64,000 nucleotides of DNA from Dryocosmus kuriphilus (taxonomy: Eukaryota; Arthropoda; Insecta; Hymenoptera; Cynipidae), in the NCBI GenBank assembly GCA_038277395.1, contig CM076197.1:81825951-81889950 (forward strand). Reading direction: 5' to 3'. The notes under the pieces are model-generated. The model did no database searches and was not told where the DNA came from. It was given only the letters and a program-made list of their open reading frames with translations. Shown piece by piece: positions 37,031 to 49,195 of the stretch (positions within the stretch are counted from its first letter, which is position 1; every line of letters starts with the position of its first letter). The position numbers were made by a program, and so were the translations under genes.

Positions 37031-38482
37031 TTACATTCTCATCTCAATGAAAAGGTATTAGTTTTATGTGAAAACTGACTTTCGCGGATTTCATGAAATC
37101 TCGACGTTTCATGACCCCCTGAATCCGAAAAAAAAAGGTTTTACGTTGGTGTCTGTCTGTGTCGTTGTTGTCGTCGTTGTCGTTGTTGTCGTCGTTGTCG
37201 TTGTGTTGTCGTCGTAGTCTGTGGACACGATAACTTTCGAAGGACTAATCGGATTGGATTGCGCTTTGGCACACTTCTTTAAAGTGTAAAAAGTAAGGAC
37301 GAGTTCGTTAACCAGCCACTTTTGACCAACGGTTATGGTTTTATCCATCAAAAACGGTTTTCACAAAATCAAAAAATCCGTTTTTTCGGCTAAACTATAT
37401 GAGATACACAAAATATGTATATAACTAAAATTGTTCATCTCAAAAAAATCTAAAAATGTTGATTCAACCGTTTCTTGATAAAATGGACAGTTTTTGTTTT
37501 AATCGAGAAAACGTTATTAAAAATAAAAAACTGTGGTTTCATGCCAAAATATTCAAGACATGAAAAAATGGTAAGGACCAAAGTTGTTCAACTGCGAAGG
37601 ATCTACAAATTTTGTTTGAACCATTTTTTGATAAAATGCACCGTTTTGGTTTTAATCCATGAAAATTATTTTATCCATCAAAAACGGTTTTCGCAAAATT
37701 GAAAAAATCCATTTTTGGGCTAAACTATGCAAAATACGCAAAATATGTATGTAACTCAAATTGTTCATCTTAAAAAAATCTGCAAATTTTGTCTCAACCG
37801 TTTCTCGATAAAGTGCACGGTTTTTCTTTTAATCAAAGAAATGTTATTAAACATAAGAAACTGTGGTTTCCCGCCAAAATATTCAAGATACGAAAAAAAT
37901 GATAGTAAACAAAATTGTTGAGCTCAAAAGTGTCTACAAAATTTGATTTAACTATTTTTTGATAAAATGCACCGTTTTGGATTTAATCAAAAAAACGCTA
38001 TTAAAAAATCAAAAATTCAAATTTCCCGCCAAAATATGAAAGATACAAAGGAAATGATTATGAATAAAGTTTTTCAACTCAAAAGGATCTACAAAATTGC
38101 TATATATAATTTTTTCGTAAAGACGCATAGTTTTTGAGTTATTCGAGAAATATGTTACTAAATATAAAAATATCCACTTTTCAGCAAAAATATGCAAGAT
38201 ATGAGAAAATATGAAGAAGCAGAATTGTTCACATTGGAAAAAGCTACAAATTTTATTTATAAGACTCATCGCTTTACTTTTATAAATCAAAAACCTGCAT
38301 TTTAAAAATTCGAAAAATCACAAAAAAATTTACTAATCTACAATAGATTTTAAAACAAATTAATTGTCGAGCGCGAAGCGCGAGTGCCATCAGACGCGCG
38401 CCGTAGGCGCGCCCATACCTCGCGCGAAGCGCGGCGCGCCCAGCGCGCGATGAAATTGTGCCCGCGAAGCGGGCAGATTTTT
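37031..38482 (+). mobile_element. GC-hairpin repeat family, near-complete copy
   Basis: Starts TTACATTCTCATC and ends GATGAGAATGTG-type sequence read here as GATGAAATTGTGCCCGCG, then hairpin GCCCGCGAAGCGGGC and a T run. The body has a trinucleotide tract (GTCGTTGTTGTCGTCG, 37156-37220), the GCGCTTTGGCACACTTC block, and several repeats of TTTGATAAAATGCACCGTTT. The last 120 bases contain palindromes such as GAGCGCGAAGCGCGAG and GGCGCGCC. A 80-codon minus-strand frame with a run of threonines is a product of the trinucleotide tract. No transposase is seen, so the family is non-autonomous. Confidence 0.8.
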
Positions 38483-38850
38483 TGGTACGGTTTTATTATA
38501 AAATACTTTTTTCAGAAATCATAACAAATTTTTTTCTTAAAATTTTTAATTTTAATACAACCCAACTAAACAGAATTGTAAGGAATCTCTCAAGGAATAA
38601 AATCAGCTCTTGATTATTAGGATTGAAATATAATTGCAGTTGTTACTTAAAATTTAAGCTGATTTAAGCTAAAAGTTCGCAGTTGTGTCTATTTTCTTCG
38701 ATTTCATACATAATTTTTTGAATTGCTTGGTTTTTAAGTGAACTGTACGTAGTAAACATCCTTTAGATTCGTTTTTTCAACAGTATTTTAAATCACTTTT
38801 AAATCGTAAAAAGCGGTTTTCCTCGTTTTTTTTCCCATTAAATAACACAA

Positions 38851-38896
<46 letters not shown>

Positions 38897-39639
38897 AGTG
38901 CATTATGTAATACTTGAACGGCTCCAAACCTGTATTATTTTTTCAATATACTTCGAGAATACGTCGAGAATATTTTCATCTTACAAAAGCAAATTTTCTG
39001 TTTTGTTAAGATGAATAAAAATTTGTTTAATGAAATATAGAAATTTGGTTGCACAAATACCAAAAAACAGCCTTCTCAGCGTAGCAAGGAAATTTCTCAT
39101 TAAAGTACTCAAACTTTCCCAATTTATTCAAAACTATTTTGTTGAATTTTTACTATTCTTTGTTGCAAGTGTCGTGTCTTGTGTCAGCAATGAACAACTG
39201 TTCATAGGTAAATTTAAAAATTTCTCTAGAAGTACGTCTTCAAAGTGAATCCTGAATAAGAAGTCAATGAAAAGAAAATTAATTAATACAATGGATTACT
39301 TTACGTTTTTAATATCTGCGTTTTGAATTATTTCTTCATTGATATTAAAATCTGCATAATAAAACAGGATGGAGGAAAAAAGAATTATTTTGTGAAGCTT
39401 TCTGTTTTCTTCAACAATGAATATTTATTCAGGATCAAAATGGAGTGCATTAGCGAATGAAACATTGAGTAGCAAACCGCCTGATTCGTTGTATTAAAGA
39501 CACACACTCTAAAGTTGGTACCATTCAACACTTCCAAACAGCGGATATTTAAAAAATTTGAACATCAAAATAAAATTGTAATTACGTTCCTCAAATTAAA
39601 CTGTTCGAAATTTATTTAAAATAAATGAAGACATTATTG
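38483..39639. other. No gene supported; contains poly-C tract
   Basis: Unassigned sequence on both sides of a 44-base C run. A 72-codon frame (39030-39248) shows no motif. Confidence 0.5.
38853..38896. repeat. Poly-C homopolymer, 44 bases
   Basis: An uninterrupted run of C from 38853 to 38896. The G-rich strand could form quadruplexes and the C strand i-motifs. The length may also be affected by sequencing or assembly. Confidence 0.95.
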
Positions 39640-39944
39640 AGGCCATGTAACACTTATATAAGTCATAAGATTTCTGCTTTACCGACATTTTTTTCGCAAC
39701 AACTTACGTCCACATGAATTGAGATATCGAGTTTCCCAGTTGTGAAATTAAATAAAAAGCACTAATAAACGTTTTTATACTCCTAAACGTTTAGAATTAC
39801 AAAAATGTAAAAGTATGAAAACGTTCCTTAATGCCTTTGATTTAATTTCCCGAATTTTCAACCCGATAACTCAATTCGTATGGACGTGAGTTGTTGCGAA
39901 AGAAATGTCGAAAAAGTATTTCGCGGTTAGTATCACATGGCCTT
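39640..39944. mobile_element. MITE-like palindrome with GGCCATGT ends
   Basis: The left arm (GGCCATGTAACAC, then TTTTCGCAACAACTTACGTC, GAATTGAGATATCGAG) is inverted on the right (complement from 39943 back to about 39800). The arms are about 145 bases, so the element of about 305 bases is nearly one hairpin. No coding. Confidence 0.8.
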
Positions 39945-40435
39945 AAAACTTCGCAAAAATGCTCAACACAATGAAATTTCCTTTAAAATATTATTCCAAC
40001 TTATTATTATATTTCCCGATGCGATACATATGACATATTTCCTTAAAAGTATACTAAAGCTTCATTACTTTTCTGATTTCCTATTTCCCCTGAATCGATA
40101 CTCATAACAAAAGGCTGGAAATTGCAACGAATCAGAAAAGAATCTTGTCAACGACGAGTACACTCGCTACACGGTTTTCATATTCGCTCTCATTGAATAG
40201 CTCTCGACATTCTCAATCAGCGATACATGGTATTAAAAAAAAAAAAAGAAAAAAAAATCACGGTAGTACGCGAAGTCACGCTTTATATAAAAATCCATGC
40301 AGCTTTTCATGTCATTGAGTGAATTTCAGTATCATGACATCATGAATCCGTTTCTATATACATTCGGAACATAAATTTGTATGTCAGAATATACATCCAT
40401 ATACAGAGAATATACAGAATATATATGTATATATT

Positions 40436-41431
40436 AGGGTGTTTCAAAAAAAGGCGATTTTTTTTGTTTTTCTTATGGTGTCCAAAAATTGATAGTATAT
40501 ATATAAACAAAATTTTTGGCGCCAAAACGAGCTCTTAATATCAATATTAAGGTTTGCCTCAATCCATTTTTCCATTTTCCATTTAAATAACACAGAAAAA
40601 AATATATTTTTTTCTTGAATTTTCATAACTTTGAAAAGGTTCATCAAAGCAACAATCTTAAAAAAGCGGTTTAAAGGGAATTTCACGCTCTACAAAAACA
40701 GACTGAAGCATAATGTTCCTCAGATCAACCGTTTCAAAGATATCATAGTTCAAAAACAACAATAATTAAAATTTTTTAATATTTTCCAATAAAACTGCAA
40801 AAAAAATTATTTTTTATATTTTTATCATGTTTTCTATAAAATCACGTGAATTCTGTTAAACTTAAGCTATAAGCTTTTTTTTTGTTAGTGAACTCTGCAC
40901 ATAACTTATGATAAGCGATGATTTTTTAATAAAAATTGTTAAAATTATTAAATAAATGATTCTTTGGTTTCTTGTATAAGAAATTTCAAATATTTTTTAC
41001 TAAACATTAAAAAATTTCATTAAAAAGGGAATGTAAAGTTTCTTTTTGGCAATCAGTTTGCATAAAAAAATTTTTATTTTTTATAACAAACAACAATAAT
41101 TAACCATATATTAACCAGAGTATTTTACTTAAACTTTATGATAACAAAAAAATAATGTTAACACGTTAAATCGATTCAAATTAACTATAAAATATGTAAA
41201 AAAATTTTCAAGTGAAGTTCCGTCAATGTAAGTAGTGCATTCGTTTGACTTCAGTAGTTAATAAGCTGTATGTCGGTAAGCTTGGCCGTTCTGTGATAAC
41301 TTCACTCTATTGCTTTGCTCCAAAGCTGCAATGTATGCCTCTAATGAAGGTATTTTTTCTTCGTTACAAATTGCTTTTTAACTCATTATCTCATTAAGTT
41401 TATCAGTAAAAATATATTAGTTCTAAATTTT
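40436..41431. other. AT-rich 5' region of an unknown repeat
   Basis: TTAGGGTGTTTCAAAAAAAG near 40433-40452 looks like a transposon end, but no inverted partner was found downstream. The following kilobase is AT-rich, with no frame on the plus strand until 41432. Confidence 0.35.
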
Positions 41432-41721
41432 GTGATTATAATGTCGAAAAAAGTGTATTTGCTTGGTGATGTTTCAAGTGAATTCATGGAAAAAAAATTA
41501 CCTTCTCTGAAAGAGGTTATGTCGCTCTTATTTTACTATCTTGACACAAAAACTTTTTCAGTTAAAGAAAGCATATCAATTACTATCGACAAATTGCTTG
41601 AAATTTGGTTTGTAGCACAAATACCAACAAGGGAAAAACTATCTGCTACAATAAAATTAACCTCAAATCACAATCGATGGAGGAATTTACAAAAAAATCG
41701 TAAGAGAAATAAGTCAAAATC
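41432..41721 (+). pseudogene. Unknown insect repeat-associated protein, N-terminal fragment
   Basis: About 97 residues starting at MSKKVYLLGDVSSEFMEKKL, then LPSLKEVMSLLFYYLD, ISITIDKLLEIWFVAQIPTR and HNRWRNLQKNRKR. The pattern (K-Q-V-like helix, WFxAxIPTR, then W-R-N-L-Q-K) resembles uncharacterised proteins found many times in insect genomes and apparently carried by a mobile element. Its function is not known. The frame continues for 30 residues into mariner DNA in the wrong frame, so the true C-terminus is lost. The start codon is a reasonable ATG, with AT-rich DNA before it. Confidence 0.5.
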
Positions 41722-42652
41722 TCAAAGAAGGAAGGCCGAGAAGATGTTAATGACGAAGCTCGCCCTGGACGTCCCAGCACGTCAACAACTGATGAAAACG
41801 TTGAAGAAGTGAAGAAAATAGTCTTGGCGAATCGTCGAATTACCATTAGAGAAGTTGCCGATGATGTCGGCATCTCGTTTGGCTCGTGCCAAGCAATTTT
41901 AGTGGATATTTTGGACATGAGACGTTTGTCAGCGAAGTTTGTTCCGAAACTGCTAAATTTTGACCAAAAGAACCGTCGCGTGAGCATCGCTCAGGAGCTG
42001 CTGAATGACGTCAACGGCGACCCATCTTTGCTCAGAAGGATCATAACAGGTGGTGAAACATGGGTATATGGTTATGACGTCGAAACCAAGGCTCAATCGT
42101 CCCAGTGGAAGCATTCTGGATCACCAAGACCAAAAAAGCACGCCAAGTTCGATCAAATGTCAAGGTTTTCCTTATCGTTTTCTTTGATTATCATGGCGTA
42201 GTGCATCAGGACTTCTTACCACAAGGTCGTACAGTTAATAAAGAGTATTACCTTGAAGTTATGCGACATTTGCGTGAAGTAATACGAAAAAAACGTCCGG
42301 AATTGTAGAAAAACCAGTCATGGTTATTGCACCACGATAATGCGCCAGCTCACACGTCATTGCTTGTTCGTAATTTTTTGGCCAAAGCAACACCATAATC
42401 ATGCCTCAGCCACCGTATTCACCAGATTTGGCTCCCTGTGACTTTTTCCTGTTTCAAAAACTGAAAAGGCCCATGAAAGGACGGCGTTTTGCGGCGATTG
42501 AGGAGATAAAGACCGCATCGCTGGAAGATGTGAAGGCTATACCAAAAAGTGCATATCAGAAATGCTTTGAGGATTGGAAAAAGCGCTGGCACAAATGTAT
42601 TATATCCAAGGGGGATTACTTTGAAGGGGACAACATCAATATTGATGAATAA
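41722..42652 (+). pseudogene. Mariner transposase, truncated and frameshifted
   Basis: The frame starts at EGREDVNDEARPGRPSTSTT (41722), lacking about the first 60 residues including the first DNA-binding helix set. ANRRITIREVADDVGIS is the second helix-turn-helix. GGETWVYGYD near 42050 replaces the usual G-D-E-T-W, so the first catalytic aspartate is lost. A frameshift follows near 42125, then VHQDFLPQGRTVNKEYYLEV. A stop after RKKRPEL (42306-42308) precedes HHDNAPAHTS with the second aspartate. A further frameshift near 42395 leads to PYSPDLAPCDFFLF with the third. It ends KCIISKGDYFEGDNINIDE. Inactive. Confidence 0.92.
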
Positions 42653-42690
42653 ATAAATATTTTTTGATAAAAATAGAAAGTTACTCAAAG
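41722..42690 (+). mobile_element. Mariner element truncated at both ends
   Basis: The mariner begins abruptly inside the transposase, joined to the unknown protein frame, and its 3' end stops near 42690 without the terminal sequence kept by the copy at 63178. No inverted terminal repeats or TA duplication are visible. The coding part is close to that of the 63-kb copy. Confidence 0.8.
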
Positions 42691-43615
42691 CTACACCCGC
42701 GTGCCAGAAAGACGCTGAAGCACTTGCGAGGTGGATGCAGAGCGCTGTCATTCTTGGGTCGCTCCGTGTCCTCAAACAACGTAACCACTCGTCCTTAAGG
42801 GGGACCCTTCGATGGTTATTTAACCAATTTTGTTCATTTATATTGCACACTGCTGTTTTAGGATTGATTTAAAACAAAAAATGGTCTTAAATCAAACTTT
42901 AAGCCAAAAAATTGAACTAAATTTACAGTGTTACAAGATTAAGCTGTTACAAATGTAAGATTTTTCTTCTGTGTGTAGGTATATGTAACTTTTTTATTAA
43001 ATTCCTGAACGTATATTGAATATTTTTAATTATAATTACATAGTACTTCTATTATAAATGAATTTGTACACATAACCGTATATTTTTTCTGTGCAGGAAT
43101 CATGTGAGTGTCATGCTTGCACATACAACCTGCAACTGTATGTATACTTGTTGAAGGTTCATGCAGATATGCACATTGCACGCACGTCGCACATCCAACG
43201 TCACGGGAGATGCGGTGAAATTAATAGGCGAATGCTACCGAGATGGCAGCTCAAACTTTTTTCATAATAACGAGAGTTTCGAGCATGGAGCGTTTCAGCG
43301 TTATGAGAGCTGCTTTTGCATCATGGAAGGTTGGGCGTCATTTTAATCACGATGTTTTAAATCCCACTTTATACATGGATATATAAGTTATTCTACTTTT
43401 TTTTTTGGAAAAATAATATGTATATTGTACGTCGTACCGAGAGACATTTTATACGTAACCATAATAAACTCGCATCAGAGTAAATCAGAAAAAATATTTT
43501 TACTACAAAATTATCTAAAATGCTGCAGAGAGTTGACAAATAGGTCAAAAGTCTTCAATGTGTTTGTAACCGTCAATGTAGTAGTCAACGTAGTTATCAA
43601 CTGTATGTAAATACG
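42691..43615. other. No gene supported
   Basis: Unassigned sequence between the mariner and the LINE remnant. Frames are 61 codons at most and carry no motif. Confidence 0.5.
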
Positions 43616-45032
43616 CGCAATCTGGAAAAAAGAACGCATATCGGAGGAATGGAATACCTCTATTATTATACCCATTTTTAAAAAAGGCGATAAAATGAAC
43701 TGTAACAATTATCGGGGAATTTCACTTGTGCCTTCGTCCTATAAGATCCTGAGCAATGTAATCTTGAGCAGACTAACGCCTTTTGCTGAGGAAATCATTG
43801 GGGATTACCAGTATGGATTCCATCGGAACCGGTCTACAAGCGATCAAATGTTTACAATTAGACAACTGTTAGAAAAGAAATGGGAATTTAATGAAGCAAT
43901 ACATCAGCTATTTATCGACTTCAAAAAAGCTTATGACTCTATTATACGCGCACTAATGTACTGGATTCTGGAGTTCTTGGGTGTACAAAGGAAATTGGTT
44001 AGACTTATCAAAGTTTACTTAAGCGGCAGTAGGGGTAGGATACGCGTAAACGGAAGTTTATCTGAAGAGTTTTTGATCCGCGATGGCCTGAAACAGGGCG
44101 ATGCGCTTTCGTGCATCCTTTTCAACTTAGTTTTAGAATACGTGGTCAGAGAAGTACAAACGAATCCGTCCGGTGCTACCCTCAATGGGATAATATAAAT
44201 TCTGGGATATACAGATGATCTCGACTTACTCGGGGATGATAGAGAAACGTTAGCTAAAAATACGGAAATCTTGATCACAAAAGCAAAGGAAATAGGTTTA
44301 GAAGTTAGCGAATCGAAGACAAAATATTTGGTCGTCGACAGATCAGAACAAAGCAATGAAGAGGTGGATCTAATGGCCGGAAATATGAAATTTAAAAGAG
44401 TTAATGAGTTTAAATACCTCGGGACTATTATAACTAGCGACAATAACATTAAAACGGAAATCAACAGGCGGCTGCACGCTGGCAATTGGTGCTACTATGC
44501 AATAAATACATTACTAAAATCGCGATCGTTATCTAGAAACATCAAAGCAAGAATTTACAAAACGATAATAATGTCGGTCGTCATGTACGGGTGCGAAACG
44601 TGGGCGCTGACGAAAGGAGAGGAGAACAGGTTTAGAGTATTCGAAAATAAAGTACTTCGAAAAATCTATGGTCCAAAAAGGGACGAAGAGACTGGTGAAT
44701 GGAGAAAACTGCATAATGATGAGCTGCATGCACTCTACGGGTCAGTACTCCTAAATATTAATAGAGTAATGAAAGCGCGCAAATGAAGCTCGGCGGGACA
44801 TGTTGCAAGAATGGGCAACGAAAGAACAGGGGCGCAAGTTTTGAGAGGGAAACCGATTAGTAAGAGACCTCTAGGCAGACCGAGAAACAGATGGGAGAAA
44901 AACGTAAGGGCTGATCTAAAAGAGCTAGGACATGATTATTTAAGTTGGATGGTAGATGCACAGGATAGAGATGCATGGCGGTCCTGGGTAGCTGAGGCAA
45001 TGAACTTCCGTGTTCGCAAAGCTACACCATAA
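43616..45032 (+). pseudogene. LINE reverse transcriptase, 5'-truncated, two internal stops
   Basis: One frame runs from IWKKERISEEWNTSIIIPIF (43621) to the C-terminus, interrupted by stops at 44196-44198 and 44784-44786. RT motifs are NNYRGISLVPSSYKILSNVI, YQYGFHRNRSTSDQMF, FIDFKKAYDSI with the first catalytic D, GLKQGDALSCILFN, and GYTDDLDLL, where the usual YADD is YTDD. After the polymerase come FKYLGTIITSDN, MYGCETWALTKGEENR, and GRPRNRWEKNVRADL, the usual C-terminus of these endonuclease/RT elements. The upstream endonuclease is absent, as expected from incomplete reverse transcription. Exact clade not decided. It is inactive by its stops. Confidence 0.9.
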
Positions 45033-45076
45033 TAATAATAATGATAATAATTATTATTATTCTTGTTATTATTATA
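45027..45076. repeat. TAA microsatellite at the LINE 3' end
   Basis: TAATAATAATAATGATAATA continues into ATTATTATT directly after the reverse transcriptase stop. It is probably the simple-repeat tail of the LINE. Confidence 0.8.
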
Positions 45077-45471
45077 TGGAGTGGCTGTCTATGGAAAAAA
45101 AAATGTAACGGATTTATACAATTTTGTTCTAAGAAAATAGTTGAAGTTTTTCTGTGAAGAGAAATATGAAGATGAAACAGTTCTTAGATTCTTCTTTTCT
45201 GTAAATTTACTTACAAATTTGAAGAATTGCAATTTTCTCTCAAACTGTTTAATTTAAACTTTTATTCCTTTTGAAACTCGAAAGGAAAGGTTTAAAACTT
45301 TTCCAAATCTTGAATGAAATATTATTCGATTTCAATGTATATTTACAAATATTATTATTGCTAAATTATTAATTGTTTGATTTTTAGCTCATTTCTTTTA
45401 AAACTGTTCAATTTTAATTGTTTTTAGTTTAAAATTGTTCATTTTTGTGGAAAATTCAATCTGAGTCCGAG

Positions 45472-47293
45472 TAAAAAGATCTGTCCGATTCGCGGGCACA
45501 TTCTCCTCGCGCGCTGCGCGCGCCGCGCTTCGCACTCGATACGTTAATTACCTCGCGCTATGCGCTCGGTGTTTATATGAGTACATCGTATAAGCCTTTA
45601 AATTAAAGATCAAAACATTGACCAGTGTAATTTGGTAATTTTTTTAATTTTGGTCTTAATCTTTCAAAACACATAATTAAAATATCTCATGGTCGTAAGA
45701 CGTGGCCATAGGTGTGATTTACCGAGGTTTTACTGGGAGTCGGCGTTTTTTTTTTTTTAGATGACAGTTGCTCCCAGTAGCACCCTGCCTGATTGTTTCA
45801 CCATTTTTTAAAATTATATATCTATATAAATATTAAATTAAATCAAAAACTGTGATTCAAAGCCTACATAAACTACAATCACAAAATGAAATTGAACATA
45901 TTTTGTCAATTTAACTTTGAAGAAGGTTTTTAAAGCACCTACGGCATTGGCGATTACATTTTCATTACAATAATCGCACCTCGCGCTCAACACTTAGGTT
46001 ATACAGACGATTGCTCTTGGAAAATAAAACCATGCAGACAAAATGAAATTGAATATGAGAAATTGGTATGTTTTTTATTAAAATGAAAACGCTCGTTTTC
46101 GTACGCTTAATGCGTGCACTTCAAATACATTTTTTCAAGTATCATAAATATTGTAACTTAAATCGAAAATTGTGATTCAAAATTCTGAGGAATTACAGTC
46201 ATAAATTGGAACTGAAGCTTTTGTTTCTATTTATTTATAAGAAAGTTTCTTAAAACACCTGCGGCTTTGACGATTACATTCTTATTGCGACACTCGCGCT
46301 TCGCGCTCGATAATTAGGTTATAGAGTAAATTCTGTTTGTCAAATAAAACGATGTAGACAAAATTGAACAGCATATAAGAATTAGATACGTTTTTCAATA
46401 TAATGTTAACAAAATTTTTTCTTTTGAATATAATCAAACTTCTTGAATTTTGTTTTTACTGGAAAATTTCATTGGGATAATTTTCAAATATATTAAATAC
46501 CTATTAAAAATGTCACTTGAAATGTCTTTATTTATCATGAAATCAGTTTTTTCTATTTTTTTTAATTCTGAAAATCTTAAAAGTAATATAACTTTTTTAA
46601 TTTTCATCAAAATTAGAAATGCCATTTGAATAATTTGAAAGTCTTTTTGTCGGGTACCAAAAACTTGAATAAAAATTTCAAAAGCTCATAAAAAATTTTC
46701 TTTCAAATTTTGAAAAAGCTCTAAATTTGTCAATTTTGGTCTATTCGAAAAACTTAACTGAGATATTTTTTAAATATATTTGATATCTGCTGAAAACTTT
46801 TAATGAAATTTCCTGATGTGTCAGAAAATTATTTTTTTCTATTTTTTGAAAATTTTCAAAATTTTCAAAAGTATATAACTTTTCTAATTTTTATTGAAAA
46901 CAAAAAATTCATTAGGATAATTTGCAAATATTTAACCCACCTCTGAGAAAGTTTTACAAAAATTTCTGAAACTTGAAAGAAAAATTTTTTTTTTATTTTG
47001 AAAATGCTCAAATTTTTGTACTTTTGTTGAAAACATTTGGTTAACGAACTTAACCTTCATTTTGAGACTCTGAGAAGTGTATCAAAGGTTGACTGGATTT
47101 GACAAATCTTTCAAAAGCTAGCTTGGCTACAATATTCAGGTAAACATACATGCATACAGACATACAAACAAACAGCCACCGACAACATTTTATGATTTTC
47201 GGATTCTCTGACTGCCGAAACGTAAAGACTCGCTAAAAACCAGAGATAAAAAATTTGGACAATTACATTACACTCTCATGAATGAGAATGTAA
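45472..47293 (-). mobile_element. GC-hairpin repeat family, minus-strand copy
   Basis: Read on the minus strand it starts TTTTACATTCTCATTCATGA and ends with GAGGAGAATGTGCCCGCGAA and a hairpin before AGAT. GC palindromes occur at 45508-45565 (CGCGCGCTGCGCGCG), with further words CTCGCGCTTCGCGCTCG near 46293 and CTCGCGCTCAAC near 45980. At about 1.8 kb it is longer and more diverged than the copies at 50.7 and 55.0 kb. No open frame of note. Confidence 0.7.
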
Positions 47294-47296
47294 AAA

Positions 47297-49195
47297 ATCT
47301 CACTAAAGTATTGGGTCTGAGACAAATCAGTACTTTCAGTGCTAACTTTTCTTAAAATTTTTTAAAAGGCCTTGTAGGGATAAAAGTAAAAAAAGAGTTC
47401 CATTTCTTTTTTTTCAAAATTTGTATAAGTGCACATGGAATTTATGCCCCAAAAAAGTACTGTCTAATATGACTAAACTACTAAAAAGGTTTCAAATACG
47501 TCCTGTTTCAGGAGAATTTTTTTAGGACAAAAGAATCGGAAAAGTCACAATTTATTTTTTTTAATGTTTGCAAATCCAATTTAATTTTTAAGACAAAAGT
47601 ACAATTAAAGCTCAGTATCATTTTTTCTTTATTTTTACAAGTGTTCATAGGATTTATGTTCCAAATAGGTACTTTAAATTAATTTTTGGAACAAAAGTTC
47701 TAGAAAGGTTCTATTTTATTTTTTGCAAAATTTTTACAAGTTCTCATGGGATTTTAGGCGGATAAATCCCACTTCATTTTTCAGAAAATGTTTGCAGTTC
47801 CTATTTAATTTTTGGGACAAAGGTACAAGAAAAGTTCAATTTCGTTTTTGAAATTTTTTTTCAAGTTTTCATGGTATTTATGACCCTAGAAAGTCCTTTT
47901 AATTAATTTTTGAAACAAAAGTACTTGAAAACTTTTATTTTACTTTTTTTGGACTTTTTTATAAGTGATCATGGAATTTATGTTCTAAAGAAGTCCTTTA
48001 AAAGTGTGATTATTTTTTGTGACAAAAGTAACAGCAAAGTCCCATTTCATTTTTTCCCATTCGTACATGTGTTTATAGGATTTATATTTCAAAAAGGTCC
48101 TTCTAAATAATTTTTTGTGACAAAAGTACAAGAAAAATTCAATTTAATTTTCTTTCAAAATTTTATAGGTTCTCATGGGACTTATGTTTGAAGAAGTATT
48201 TTTGAATTAGGACTAGGGTAACAAAAAGGTTCAAAACACGCCCTGTTTCAGGAGGACCTTTTTAGAACAAAAGTACCGGAAAAGTACCACTTCATTCTTT
48301 AATTTTTTCAAGTAATTCGTTTTTGGGACAAAAGTACTAGAAAAGTTCGATTTCATTTTTTCAAAGCTTTTATAAGTGCTCATGGAATTAATGTCTTAAA
48401 AAAGGCCTGGTGAAACAGAGCATGTTTTGAATGTGTTTGGTACCTTCGATCCATTTCAGTAGTCTCTTTTTAGGACAGAAATGCCATGAGCACTTGTAGA
48501 AGTTTTGAAAAAAATAAAATGGAGTTTTTTTCGTTACTTTGTCCCAAAAATTAATTAGACTTTAAAAGGATCTTTTTGACACATAAATCCCAATAACACT
48601 TGTAAAAATTGAAGAAAAAAAATAAGAGAACTCTTCTTGTACCTAATTTTGTTTCAAAAATTAATTAGGACTTCCAAAAATTGAAAAAAAAAAAAAATGA
48701 AGTGGAGATTTTCCGGTAACTTTGTCTTAAAATAGTCCTCATGAAACCGGATACTTTTTGAAATTTTTTAAGACCTGAGTCCTAATTCAAATTTTTGTCA
48801 CAAGAATTAATTAAACCGACCTTTTTGAACTTAAATCCCGTGAGAAACTTGTAAAAACTTTGAAAAAAATGAAACTAAAATTTTCATGTACTTTTGCCGC
48901 AAAGATTAAATAGGACTTGCAAACATTTTTTTTCTAATGAAGTGGAACTTTACCGGTACTTTTGTCCTAAAAAAGTCCAATTGAAACAGGATACGTTTTA
49001 AACTTTTTTAGTGCTTTAATCCCATTTAAATAGTACTTTTTTCGGACATAAATCCTATGTGCACTAGTAAAAATTTTGAGAAAAAGGAAATGGAACTTTT
49101 TTTGTACTTTTGTCCTAATAAGGACTTTTAAACAATTTTAAAAAAAGTTGGTACTTAAGTATTGATTTTTCTCATACCCAATACTATAGTGGGAT
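47297..49195. mobile_element. Foldback element whose arms are tandem arrays
   Basis: The ends are inverted: TCTCACTAAAGTATTGGGTC at the left against ACCCAATACTATAGTGGGAT at the right, alignable for about 60 bases. Between them the left half (47330-48430) holds about eight diverged copies of a unit of roughly 110-130 bases with GGACAAAAGTAC, TTTCATTTTTT and CATGGAATTTATG. The right half (48470-49140) holds the same unit in reverse complement. The arms meet near 48440. No protein is encoded. Confidence 0.8.

Noticed and set aside
37109..37351. 80-codon frame with a run of threonines
   Set aside because: It is a product of the GTCGTT tract inside a GC-hairpin repeat copy; the same frame recurs, broken, in the other copies.
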